A DNA stretch of 64,000 nucleotides from Bacillus sp. UNC438CL73TsuS30 (lineage in GTDB: Bacteria > Bacillota > Bacilli > Bacillales > Cytobacillaceae), in NCBI RefSeq assembly GCF_000482325.1, contig NZ_KI535301.1, positions 1 to 64,000 of the forward strand, read 5' to 3'. Shown piece after piece: positions 16,810 through 24,336 of the stretch (within the stretch, counting starts at the first letter, position 1; every line of letters starts with the position of its first letter). The position numbers were made by a program, and so were the translations under genes. Under the pieces are notes generated by a model. It was not told where the DNA came from. It was given only the letters and a program-made list of their open reading frames with translations, and made no database searches.

Positions 16810-17024
16810 GAGACCATACCAAATGGGAGGAAAATGAGTCTAATAAATCGGTAACACACCAAAAAATTGTTTCTTTTTAGGAATTTGAATTCCATTTAAC
16901 ATGAGAATTAATTCCTTCAACGGAACAAACACACATCGGCTGATGGTTCAAACCTTCCGGTAAATAGGAAGGGGAATGAATGACCAAATTGGCGGATGTC
17001 ATGGTTGGGTCCCCTAAGATGTTA
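16646..17024. repeat. 24-bp inverted repeats bounding a 331-bp interior
   Basis: TAACATCTTAGG-A-GAC-T-CAACCAT (16646-16669) recurs in inverted orientation at 17001-17024 with 2 mismatches in 24. The interior and flanks hold small open frames on both strands but no recognisable gene. The repeats might bound a decayed mobile or regulatory element; their function is not known to me. Confidence 0.6.
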
Positions 17025-17047
17025 TAACCTTTAAGCTGCCGGATCAA
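16877..17047 (-). CDS. possible small protein of unknown family
   Basis: 56 codons from a TTG (17045-17047), with AAAGGA about 10 bases upstream. It begins IRQLKGYNILGDPTMTSANL and has a Cys pair (PMCVCSVEG) before a polar end. Composition looks protein-like rather than random, and NILGD-S/P-T is shared with the opposite-strand frame because of the inverted repeat. No family recognised. Confidence 0.3.
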   Translation of the reverse strand: MIRQLKGYNILGDPTMTSANLVIHSPSYLPEGLNHQPMCVCSVEGINSHVKWNSNS

Positions 17048-17124
17048 ACAAAAGAGTTCCTTTTTGAGGGGCTTTTATTAAAATACGTGCCGAAATGACA
17101 GTCGTATTGGTATATAAAATAGTA

Positions 17125-17146
17125 AAACTCGCCAATTGGCGAGTTT
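17125..17146. terminator. palindromic terminator-like hairpin
   Basis: AAACTCGCCAATTGGCGAGTTT is a perfect 22-base palindrome followed by CTTTATT. Its orientation and the gene it serves are unclear. Confidence 0.5.
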
Positions 17147-17307
17147 CTTTATTAGGAATACAAAAACCTTATTTTATATAAAACCTCACTTACTTCTGAT
17201 ACGGTTCAATGTATTGCATCTCTTGGATTTTTGAGAAAACTCACTCCCTTTTAAATAAGATTTCTTGCCTTTAATCGAGTAACCAGCAAAAGTAAAAAAT
17301 AAGGGAA

Positions 17308-17535
17308 GATTTTTCGGTTAAATGTAGAATGGAGCTCATTTCGGGGTAAATAAGGGAAGATTTTCCGATTATGCAAAGCAAAATCCCCCATTATCACGTT
17401 TTTCGAATCAATAGGGGAAATATCTCCCTCTATTTAAAGCTTTTTTTATGGAAATTTCTAAATAAGCGAAATTGTTCCGTCTATTCATCAGCTGGTATGC
17501 TTAGTCTAGTCCCCAACCGATAAGTGCGGACCCTC
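17308..17535. repeat. dispersed intergenic repeat, copy B
   Basis: Same-orientation match to 346-575. Copy B shows two tandem versions of AATAAGGGAAGATTTT-Y-CG (about 17299 and 17348) and keeps the AAATAAGCGAA and GATAAGTGCGGACC blocks. The surrounding 17150-17700 contains no gene that I can support. Confidence 0.8.
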
Positions 17536-17739
17536 TTAATCCCAGATGCAGGTATCAGCAGCTGTTTAGCGACCAGTTAATACTCAAAACGGTACTGCAA
17601 ATGACAGAAGTTTTGACCCTCTTTTTTAATTGTACAATACTTATTGTCCATGATTAACCACACGGTAAAAATCTTTACCCTCCCAAAATTGGAATAATAG
17701 CTGATGTTGTAGGAAAAAATTAGTGAGGAAGGAGTGGAT

Positions 17740-17901
17740 TTGTTTATGTATAACCGAATGGATAAGAAAAAAGATCCAACAGTTGCACCTGGAATGGATG
17801 ACCAGGAAGAGTTGGAGCAAAGTGCAACGGAAGAAGAGGTTGAAAGTGGAGAGTATACAAGTGTCACGACCCTTTCATATGATGAAGTAGATCCAAGTTG
17901 A
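17740..17901 (+). CDS. small acidic hypothetical protein
   Basis: 53 residues, MFMYNRMDKKKDPTVAPGMD..., followed by an acidic run (DDQEELEQSATEEEVESGEY) and TSVTTLSYDEVDPS. GAGGAAGGAG at 17725-17734 suits TTG 17740; ATG 17746 is the alternative. A strong terminator follows the stop. The low-complexity acidic composition suggests a disordered protein. Family unknown to me. Confidence 0.55.
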   Translation: MFMYNRMDKKKDPTVAPGMDDQEELEQSATEEEVESGEYTSVTTLSYDEVDPS

Positions 17902-17913
17902 TTTCCAACCGTT

Positions 17914-17940
17914 CTGCCTGATATACCAGGCAGTTTTTTT
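17914..17940 (+). terminator. terminator after the small acidic protein gene
   Basis: CTGCCTG (17914-17920) / CAGGCAG (17927-17933), then seven T residues. Confidence 0.85.
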
Positions 17941-18024
17941 GTTCCAATTTGGAGCAAATGAATATCAATAACAGTCATAGTTCGATATACTTAAATTAGA
18001 ACTTCAAATGAAAGGGGCAGGTTA

Positions 18025-18942
18025 ATGGCAGAAATTCAAAATATCACTATTACCGAACAACAGGAAGCGCTTTTGGAGAGAATGCAGCACCGGAGACTAA
18101 CAAAAAGAAAGATATTTCAAAGAATCTTATTAATCACGCTCGGGGCGACATTAATGGGAGTTGGGCTCGAAATTTTTCTTGTTCCCAACAATGTAATTGA
18201 CGGAGGTATTACTGGTATTTCCATTATGCTTTCCTATCTTACCGGATGGAAAATAGGTATCTTCCTCTTTATTCTAAACATGCCGTTTTTCTACATCGGA
18301 TATAAACAAATTGGAAAAACCTTCGCTTTATCCACTCTTTATGGAATTATCATTCTTTCCATTGCTACAACATTACTTCATCCAGTCCCTGCATTTACGC
18401 AAGATATTTTGCTTGCATCTGTGTTTGGAGGGATTATTCTCGGAATTGGAGTCGGTATTGTCATTCGTTATGGTGGTTCTTTAGACGGAACCGAAATCCT
18501 TGCGATTCTTTTTAACAATAAGCTCCCTTTTTCGGTTGGGGAAATCATCATGTTTTTTAATCTCTTTATTTTAGGCAGTGCCGGTTTCGTCTTTTCATGG
18601 GATCGGGCCATGTATTCGTTAATTGCCTATTTTGTTGCTTACAAAACGATTGATATCACAGTGACCGGTTTGGATGAATCTAAATCGGTTTGGATTATAA
18701 GTGACAATGCCAAACAAATAGGGGATGCCATCATGAGCCGACTTGGCCGTGGTGTGACCTATATGAAGGGTGAGGGTGCATACTCGGGGGATGATAAAAA
18801 AGTAATCTTTTGTGTCATCAATCGTCTTGAAGAAGCAAAATTAAAGGAAATTGTCTCTGAAAATGATGATCATGCCTTTTTAGCCGTTGCGGACATTGCT
18901 GAAGTCCGTGGAGGAAGATTTAAGAAAAAAGATATCCATTAG
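18025..18942 (+). CDS. YitT family membrane protein with DUF2179 domain (paralogue 2)
   Basis: 305 residues with a charged cytosolic N-terminus of about 35 residues (MAEIQNITITEQQEALLERMQHRRLTKRK), then the membrane domain (LVPNNVIDGGITGISIMLSYLTG, LFILNMPFFYIGYKQIGK, GGSLDGTEILAILFNNK) and a C-terminal DUF2179 domain (VWIISDNAKQIGDAIMSRLGRGVTYMKGEGAYSG). AAAGGGGCAGG precedes the ATG. Function of the family is unknown. Confidence 0.85.
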   Translation: MAEIQNITITEQQEALLERMQHRRLTKRKIFQRILLITLGATLMGVGLEIFLVPNNVIDGGITGISIMLSYLTGWKIGIFLFILNMPFFYIGYKQIGKTFALSTLYGIIILSIATTLLHPVPAFTQDILLASVFGGIILGIGVGIVIRYGGSLDGTEILAILFNNKLPFSVGEIIMFFNLFILGSAGFVFSWDRAMYSLIAYFVAYKTIDITVTGLDESKSVWIISDNAKQIGDAIMSRLGRGVTYMKGEGAYSGDDKKVIFCVINRLEEAKLKEIVSENDDHAFLAVADIAEVRGGRFKKKDIH

Positions 18943-18971
18943 AAGCTTGAGAAAAGCTTCTATTTTTTTAT
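18940..18971 (+). terminator. terminator after YitT paralogue 2
   Basis: TAGAAGCTT (18940-18948) / AAGCTTCTA (18954-18962) followed by a T-run; the stem includes the stop codon. Confidence 0.85.
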
Positions 18972-19122
18972 TCGGAAATATTTTATTTCATGTCAGAAAC
19001 AGAGGGTTTGCGCGGAGATTTTTGTCGTTTGCTGATGAATTTGAAGAGAAGAAAAAACGTATTTTGTCAAAAAATGCGCTTACCTAGGAAATATTATCAG
19101 AAAATACAGGAAATTTCCTCAA

Positions 19123-19150
19123 TAAAAAAATGGCAGAATCACACCGCCAT
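19123..19150 (-). terminator. terminator after the csgA-like gene
   Basis: On the minus strand ATGGC pairs with GCCAT (19130-19134 / 19146-19150) before a seven-base T-run. The stem is short but well placed, 15 bases past the stop. Confidence 0.5.
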
Positions 19151-19164
19151 CTTTTTATGTAAGA

Positions 19165-19419
19165 TTAAAACAATAACTCATATACTTCATTTAATTCATG
19201 TGCCCTTTTTGCATCAAGTTCTTCTTTCGCATACATAATTTCTTTTGGGAGGATGTCATTTAAAAATTCAATTTCTTTTTGACTTAAATGGCGAACAAAG
19301 TCCCCCTCAGAGGTAAATCTCCCCTCAGAAACCTTACGAAATAGGTGGCGGCCCTCTGAATGATGTTCGTCATTGTAATTTGATAATATTTCACGGAGAT
19401 ATCCTAATGTTTTATCCAT
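19165..19419 (-). CDS. csgA: CsgA-like sigma-G-dependent sporulation protein
   Basis: 84 residues, MDKTLGYLREILSNY..., ending KRAHELNEVYELLF. Both ends match what I recall of B. subtilis CsgA (MD-x-TLGYLRE-x-LSN ... ELNEVYELLL), a small acid-soluble-type spore protein gene transcribed by sigma-G. It is predicted helical and cytosolic in the forespore. Its precise role is unknown. The assignment is from memory of the family and should be confirmed by alignment. Confidence 0.7.
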   Translation of the reverse strand: MDKTLGYLREILSNYNDEHHSEGRHLFRKVSEGRFTSEGDFVRHLSQKEIEFLNDILPKEIMYAKEELDAKRAHELNEVYELLF

Positions 19420-19524
19420 TTTTATTTCACCAAACCTTTCCCGTTCTTATTTTTCGACGGAAAAATTTTTATATACGTTTAAAAGAAAAAAAGAGCAAGC
19501 ACGAAGGCATTGCTCTAAATGGAA

Positions 19525-19758
19525 TTAAAAGAAGAATGGGAAGAATCCAACTCCAAACGGGACAAAGAATGGTCTTCCGAAAAATGGCCCAGGAAAAAAT
19601 CCAAACCCATAGCCTTCATTCGGTTGTTTTGAATTTAATTCAGCCACTTCAAAACCGTCTTCTTTAACTTTAACAACTTTCCCGATCACCCAGTCTCCTT
19701 TTTCGTTTTTAAACCGAATCATTTGACCTTCAAGTTGACGTGCTCTTTCATAATTCAT
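19525..19758 (-). CDS. small protein with Gly/Phe/Pro-rich tail
   Basis: 77 residues: an N-terminal 45-residue beta-type segment (RARQLEGQMIRFKNEKGDWVIGKVVKVKEDGFEVAEL, KOW/SH3-like) followed by a low-complexity tail of GF, PFF and FGV repeats ending in FPFFF. Such tails occur in Bacillus spore-coat or surface proteins, but that role is only a guess. AAGGAGG lies 8 bases before the ATG, so translation is well supported. Lies between csgA-like and methyltransferase genes on the same strand. Confidence 0.6.
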   Translation of the reverse strand: MNYERARQLEGQMIRFKNEKGDWVIGKVVKVKEDGFEVAELNSKQPNEGYGFGFFPGPFFGRPFFVPFGVGFFPFFF

Positions 19759-19856
19759 TCAAGGATCCTCCTTCCGTTAGGGACTTGCTATAAATTATGT
19801 AAAGAGTTCACAAGTTGAAAGGGCGAGTAACCATCTTGTCCAATTAGTTACAAAAA

Positions 19857-19881
19857 AAGCCTTCCGGTTAACGGAAAAGCC
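19857..19881 (-). terminator. possible terminator after the methyltransferase gene
   Basis: On the minus strand TTCCG-TTAAC-CGGAA is followed by GGC and a T-run of seven. The stem is short; position 13 bases past the stop supports it. Confidence 0.5.
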
Positions 19882-19893
19882 CTTTTTGAATCA

Positions 19894-20604
19894 TTATTTT
19901 GTACAGGTAATAATCCGATAGCTAAGGACATCCTGATATTTTAAAACCATATTCGCATGCATGTTGAAGATTGCAAATAATTCTGGTTCGAAATTAGCTG
20001 AAAAATTGAATTCGGGTGCGTGATTGCCTTCTGCTAAGGACTGTTTTTGTTTTTTAACTTCAATATTTTTATATCCTGTTTTTTCTAAAAGCTCTTTCCA
20101 ATCTTCCTCTAACAATAAAGAATCTACAGCATAAAATTGTTTGATTTCTTGCTCCTCTTGCATCGAAAGCTTTTGGTTAATCGTCATTTCATTTGCGATA
20201 AAGCGACCGCCTTTTTTTAATACCCGATAGAATTCTTTTAATGTTTTTGGTTTATTTACAAAAGCCAGGACCGACTCAGATAAGACGAAATCAAAAGAAT
20301 TGTCCGTAGAAGGAATTTCTTCAACGGATCCTTGAATAATTTGAACCGGCAATTTCATGGTTTCAAATCGATTTTTCGCTTTTTCAATCATAATCGGATT
20401 GATTTCGACTCCTGTAACGTTTGCTTGGTATTGCTGGGCTAAAAATGCTGCCGTTTGCCCTGTTCCACATCCAGCATCTAATATATGTGATTGATTCGTG
20501 ATTTTTTCATTTGCAAGTAATTCCTTTGTTAATATGATACCACCGGGATGAGCACCGCCAACGCCAAACTTGGCTAAAAAATCAAAATAGGTTAAGGCTC
20601 TCAC
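19894..20604 (-). CDS. class I SAM-dependent methyltransferase
   Basis: 236 residues from GTG 20604 with the Rossmann methyltransferase motifs: motif I ILDAGCGTGQTAAFLAQ, acidic ribose-binding VTGVEINPIMIEKAK, motif II-like FDFVLSESVLAFV and motif III-like EFYRVLKKGGRFIANEM. The N-terminal FLAKFGVGGAHPGG segment is typical of small-molecule methyltransferases. Substrate unknown. The start is placed by GGTGGTG upstream and by family length; the open frame extends a further 46 codons with hydrophobic, poorly coding sequence. Confidence 0.8.
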   Translation of the reverse strand: MRALTYFDFLAKFGVGGAHPGGIILTKELLANEKITNQSHILDAGCGTGQTAAFLAQQYQANVTGVEINPIMIEKAKNRFETMKLPVQIIQGSVEEIPSTDNSFDFVLSESVLAFVNKPKTLKEFYRVLKKGGRFIANEMTINQKLSMQEEQEIKQFYAVDSLLLEEDWKELLEKTGYKNIEVKKQKQSLAEGNHAPEFNFSANFEPELFAIFNMHANMVLKYQDVLSYRIITCTK

Positions 20605-20791
20605 CAGACACACCACCCAAATCTTTTTTTTGCATACTATGTAAAAGGACTTGGATGGGTTCTTTTTCAAAGATTTAAATTTACTTAAAATAGATAATAA
20701 TATTATTATGTAAACTAAAAAGTTAATCCCATTAACTCCCACTATAAGGAATCCCCCAATGATTCTATACTTGGAAGTGGGAGGGGATCAT

Positions 20792-21601
20792 TTGATTTAT
20801 TTACTTGGTATTATTTTTTGCGTTTTCAGCATTTATTTTTTTTATAAAGCACATAAAAATACAAAAGATGTTGTTTTAAATAATATTACGGTTTCACATT
20901 CAAAATTAATGGATAAGCCACTTAATATCCTTCATCTATCCGATTTACATCTTGAAAATATATCGATTTCCCCAGAAGAATTGTATCAAACCGTTTCAAA
21001 TCAAAAAATTGATTTAATTGCGCTTACGGGTGATTTTTTAGATCGTAAAAGAAGTATACCAAAATTGGTTCCATATCTTTCAGCATTATCACGTTTGAAT
21101 CCGAGATTTGGAATGTATGCTGTATATGGGAATCATGATTATTTCTAAAAAAAAGAAAATTTTGAGCTTCTTAAACAGACATTAGAAGAAAATGGATGTA
21201 TAACACTTCAAAATCAGCATGTTTCTTTTAAAGTTGATGGGGAAGTGATCAACATCATTGGAATTGATGACCATCATTCACATCGAAGTAATGTCGAAGA
21301 ATCCTACCGAAACCTGCAGAATGGCTACAATCTGGTTTTAACGCACGACCCTAATGTGGTGCTGAAAATGAAAAACTATCCGTATGATTATCTTTTATCT
21401 GGTCATTTTCATGGCGGACAAATCCATTGGCCCAAACCTTATCATTTGTTAAAAATGGGGAAGCTGATCCGGATGAACATTGTGAAAGGTTTACATTACC
21501 ATGAGGGGAAGCCATTTTATATTAGTGAAGGTTTAGGCCAAACGGGAGTGAATATACGGATTGGCAGTCGTCCAGAAATAACTTTCCATCATATTTCGTA
21601 A
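20792..21601 (+). pseudogene. metallophosphoesterase interrupted by an in-frame TAA
   Basis: A calcineurin-like phosphoesterase reads from TTG 20792 (GGGAGGGG at 20779-20786). An N-terminal membrane helix is followed by LSDLHLE, LTGDFLDR and GNHDYF, then TAA at 21146-21148. It continues in the same frame through KKENFELLKQ, IIGIDDHH, LTHDPN, SGHFHGGQIHWP and YISEGLGQTGVNIRIGSRPEI to 21601. Together about 269 codons give a complete YkuE/YpbG-type enzyme with all metal-ligand motifs. Only one codon is lost; restarting at GTG 21245 would give a non-functional half. Confidence 0.85.
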
Positions 21602-21630
21602 AAGCTGGGGCATTTTCCCCCGCTTTTATC
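21600..21630 (+). terminator. terminator after the metallophosphoesterase
   Basis: AAAGC-T-GGGG / CCCC-C-GCTTT stem (21601-21626) with a weak T-tail. Confidence 0.6.
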
Positions 21631-21725
21631 GTTTTATCTACCAAAACATATCCTGACATTACCATAACTAAAAAGGTAATTCTTAAACATCCTAAAAAGG
21701 AACACTGGCAGAAGGAGAGCTGGCC

Positions 21726-22307
21726 ATGAGAATACGCCTAGCGATTTTATGGATATGGAAATTAATTGACCCATTATTTTATTTATGTTCACGCTTACAT
21801 TATATCCAGGAAGAGAATAAGAAAAAATCAATTTTTAGAGTGAGGATTACTAAATATAAAGGGAAAAACATCATTTTATCTGATGGTACGTTAATTTGCC
21901 GTAACGATCTTTTGATTAAGATTCATTTACACAATGTCCGGCTCCTAAATGAATATATAAAAATGAAAAATGACCTAAACCGGGCAAGGCAGATCTATAA
22001 GACCGTTTTAAGGTCGATGCCCTCCCTTGCCCGTTATATAAGCACGCATCCAAGCGAAACGCAAATTAAGGGGATCATTGGAATCACGACAATTAATAAA
22101 GGGGTTGTACCTCTAGGATTTGAAACTTTTAGACCCAATAACCGCCTCTACCGGCGCGCTAAAAAAGTCGGCCAATTACCTATTTTTCTGCTTACAAAAT
22201 CATCCTTCAGCAATTTCCAAAAAAATAAACTGAATTATTTATTGATGTCTAAAGATAAGCTTTATCAACGGTATGGATGTAGTCTCCCAGCAAATAACAA
22301 TCAATGA
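21726..22307 (+). CDS. YkoP-like protein
   Basis: 193 residues: an N-terminal hydrophobic segment (LAILWIWKLIDPLFYLCSRLHYI), a short beta region (VRITKYKGKNIILSDGTLICRNDLLIKIHLHNVRLL) and a helical part (ARYISTHPSETQIKGIIGITTINKGVVPLGFE). The K-G-x-x-I-x-L-S-D-G-T...D-x-L-I-x-x-H-L-H-N segment resembles the YkoP domain, whose function is unknown. GAAGGAGAG precedes the ATG by 8 bases. Confidence 0.55.
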   Translation: MRIRLAILWIWKLIDPLFYLCSRLHYIQEENKKKSIFRVRITKYKGKNIILSDGTLICRNDLLIKIHLHNVRLLNEYIKMKNDLNRARQIYKTVLRSMPSLARYISTHPSETQIKGIIGITTINKGVVPLGFETFRPNNRLYRRAKKVGQLPIFLLTKSSFSNFQKNKLNYLLMSKDKLYQRYGCSLPANNNQ

Positions 22308-22401
22308 GTACATTCCCAAACATAAGCTCAGATTATAGTGCACAAATTAAGCTAATGAAAGGGTTAAACCTTTTCATTATAATTCGAAGGAGTGCTATGA
22401 T

Positions 22402-22704
22402 ATGAGGAACGTTAACATCGAACCGATTTTCAATATGTTTAAACGAAAACGAAAAAGTCGAGGGGCTATGTGGGCTTCCCTTTTTGGTCTTGGTTTAAGT
22501 GCTGCTGTGTATGGAGTTACACGAGGAAAACGAAAAATCTCAGCACTTCCTTTGCAAAATATGCAAAACAATATGCAAACGAATATGCAAAATATGGTGA
22601 AAACCTTCACTCCGAAAACCAATATAGGTATGATGGATAACGCAGCATTAACAGAGTTTTCTGAGGAGTTATTAGAAAGCGCGTTAAGAAATAAAAGACA
22701 ATAG
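22402..22704 (+). CDS. small hypothetical protein with one membrane segment
   Basis: 100 residues: a basic N-terminus (FKRKRKSRGAMW), a hydrophobic ASLFGLGLSAAVYGV segment, a basic patch (TRGKRK) and a Met/Asn/Gln-rich repeat (LQNMQNNMQTNMQNM) before an acidic C-terminal helix. Short Bacillus proteins of the DUF3918 type have a similar layout, but the match is loose. AAGGAG lies about 10 bases upstream of the ATG, and a strong terminator follows. Confidence 0.5.
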   Translation: MRNVNIEPIFNMFKRKRKSRGAMWASLFGLGLSAAVYGVTRGKRKISALPLQNMQNNMQTNMQNMVKTFTPKTNIGMMDNAALTEFSEELLESALRNKRQ

Positions 22705-22707
22705 TTG

Positions 22708-22738
22708 AAAAAAGTCCGCTCACAGGAGCGGACTTTTT
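22708..22738. terminator. bidirectional terminator
   Basis: AAAAAAGTCCGCTC / GAGCGGACTTTTT stem with a 4-base loop, between convergent stops of the small membrane protein and the VanW gene. Confidence 0.9.
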
Positions 22739-23616
22739 CAATAGGGTGGCTTTGGTACTTCTTTTGGCTGATAATTTATGACTTCAGAGGAATAAAGCTT
22801 AATGACTAATAAATTCCCTAATGTTTTAGCACGAATTAAAACCGGCTGATTGTATTTATTTTTAAATTCGAAATCAGGTCCAAACCAGCTAACGGTTGCA
22901 TCACGGCCTTTTGGAATATAAGGCACCTCTCTGGTGTGCGAAAACCGCTGGACAATCTGCATGCCTGCATTATCAACGGCATTAAAAAGGGTGGACGAGA
23001 CCTGACAAATTCCACCACCAATATCTTCAGCGTATTCCCCCCTTACAATAACGGGAGCCCGTAAATAACCTTTTTCCGCTGTTCTCTTTCCAACGACTTG
23101 GTTAAAGGAAAACTTCTCACCTGGAAAAATAACATAATTATTAATAGCTTTTACCGCTAATTTAATATTATTGGTTCTCGTTTTATTCCCTGAATTAAAG
23201 GAGGTGACATATCGGCCAATTCGTTTACTTTTTATATCCGCTAACAATTCACTATCTATTCTGGGATATACAGGCAGCATGGGAATTTCGAGATTAACCG
23301 AGCGATTTCCAAAATAGAAAGCATAAAATTGTTCGGTAAAGGCTTTGCGGTAAACTTGGTATCCAACCTGCTCCGCTACAATATTCCCATTCTGATCAAG
23401 CCTGGCATCCTTTGATGGAACAGTGAGCTGTTGGTCCAACTGATCTAGAAAGGAATTGTATTTTTTTTCAGCAATAATCGGTAACCCGGGATATTGATAG
23501 GAGAATTCTGCCCGTTTAACGACAGATATGGTCCGGCCATCCTTTGTAATTGACAAAGTATCCTGCGGGAGCATTTGCCCAGTATAAACCATTAATCCTA
23601 ATAACCAAGATAACAT
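22738..23616 (-). CDS. VanW family protein (YoaR-like)
   Basis: 292 residues with an N-terminal hydrophobic segment (LSWLLGLMVYTGQML), then a YoaR-type peptidoglycan-binding-like region and the VanW domain (NIKLAVKAINNYVIFPGEKFSFNQVVGKRTAEKGYLRAPVI, EDIGGGICQVSSTLFNAVDNAGM, DATVSWFGPDFEFKN). The G-G-G-I-C-Q-V-S-S-T-L-F-N-A motif is diagnostic. It likely acts at the cell envelope; no enzymatic activity is established for the domain. ATG 23616 has GAGGAGGG 6 bases upstream. Confidence 0.9.
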   Translation of the reverse strand: MLSWLLGLMVYTGQMLPQDTLSITKDGRTISVVKRAEFSYQYPGLPIIAEKKYNSFLDQLDQQLTVPSKDARLDQNGNIVAEQVGYQVYRKAFTEQFYAFYFGNRSVNLEIPMLPVYPRIDSELLADIKSKRIGRYVTSFNSGNKTRTNNIKLAVKAINNYVIFPGEKFSFNQVVGKRTAEKGYLRAPVIVRGEYAEDIGGGICQVSSTLFNAVDNAGMQIVQRFSHTREVPYIPKGRDATVSWFGPDFEFKNKYNQPVLIRAKTLGNLLVIKLYSSEVINYQPKEVPKPPY

Positions 23617-23699
23617 GATCAACCCTCCTCACTATAGGATGGTTCGAAAAAATGATTTCATGTAAGCAATTTGGAAAAAAATTAACTATTTTTCCATTT

Positions 23700-23752
23700 T
23701 TGTCTTTACAATTATCAAAAAATATAATATTATCATTATTGAGAATGATAAT
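23700..23752 (+). promoter_or_regulatory. promoter with overlapping palindromic operator
   Basis: TTGTCT (23700-23705), 17-base spacer, TATAAT (23723-23728). The perfect inverted repeat ATTATCATT-6-AATGATAAT (23729-23752) begins at the end of the -10 and covers the expected start site. It is probably the autoregulatory operator of the HTH gene. The half-sites also resemble Fur-box elements. Confidence 0.55.
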
Positions 23753-23775
23753 AAAAAATAGGAGCATGGTTCAGA

Positions 23776-24315
23776 ATGAAGGAATCAACCGTTGATGTGA
23801 TCTTGCATCCAGTTCGTATGAGAATTATACAGTGCTTAATAAACCAACAACACACTGCCCAGCAATTGAAGGAATTGCTTCGAGATATCCCGCAGGCATC
23901 TTTATATCGGAATATAAAAAAATTAGCTGAAGCCGAAATTATTCATGTGATTAGGGAGATTCCGAATCGGGGAACCATCGAAAAAGTTTATTCTATTCAA
24001 AATCCGAATAAATCTTTAATTGGCCCTGAAGAAATCAATACATTACCCAATGATGAGCAACTGGGCTTGTTTATTAAATTTATGGCTAATTTAATGGCGG
24101 AGTTTGAACAGTATTTACAGCAGGAAAAAAAAGATTTTGCTGCAGATGGAGTAACCTTTCGTCAGGCTTCCATTTATTTAAGTGATGAAGAATTTTCCGA
24201 GTTTGCCCAGGACCTAGTTAAGGTTTTTTCAAAAGTAATCAATAATAAGCCTTCAAAAGAAAGAAGACGGAGAACCGTTGGCACCATTATTATTCCGGAA
24301 AAAAAGAATAAATAA
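23776..24315 (+). CDS. ArsR-like helix-turn-helix regulator
   Basis: 179 residues. The N-terminal winged helix (VDVILHPVRMRIIQCLINQQHTAQQLKELLRDIPQASLYRNIKKLAEAEIIHVIRE) is of the HTH_20/ArsR type, followed by a helical effector or dimer region and a basic C-terminus (SKERRRRTVGTIII). It lacks the Cys metal-binding motif of ArsR metal sensors. It probably controls the adjacent hydrolase, 21 bases downstream in the same operon, and itself through the palindrome at 23729-23752. Confidence 0.8.
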   Translation: MKESTVDVILHPVRMRIIQCLINQQHTAQQLKELLRDIPQASLYRNIKKLAEAEIIHVIREIPNRGTIEKVYSIQNPNKSLIGPEEINTLPNDEQLGLFIKFMANLMAEFEQYLQQEKKDFAADGVTFRQASIYLSDEEFSEFAQDLVKVFSKVINNKPSKERRRRTVGTIIIPEKKNK

Positions 24316-24336
24316 ATTAATAGGGGGAATTCCATA

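Noticed and set aside
16544-16822. 92-codon open frame on the minus strand after the efflux operon
   Set aside because: No ribosome site, it runs through the operon terminator and the palindromic region, and its composition is not protein-like. The opposite-strand frame is no more convincing.
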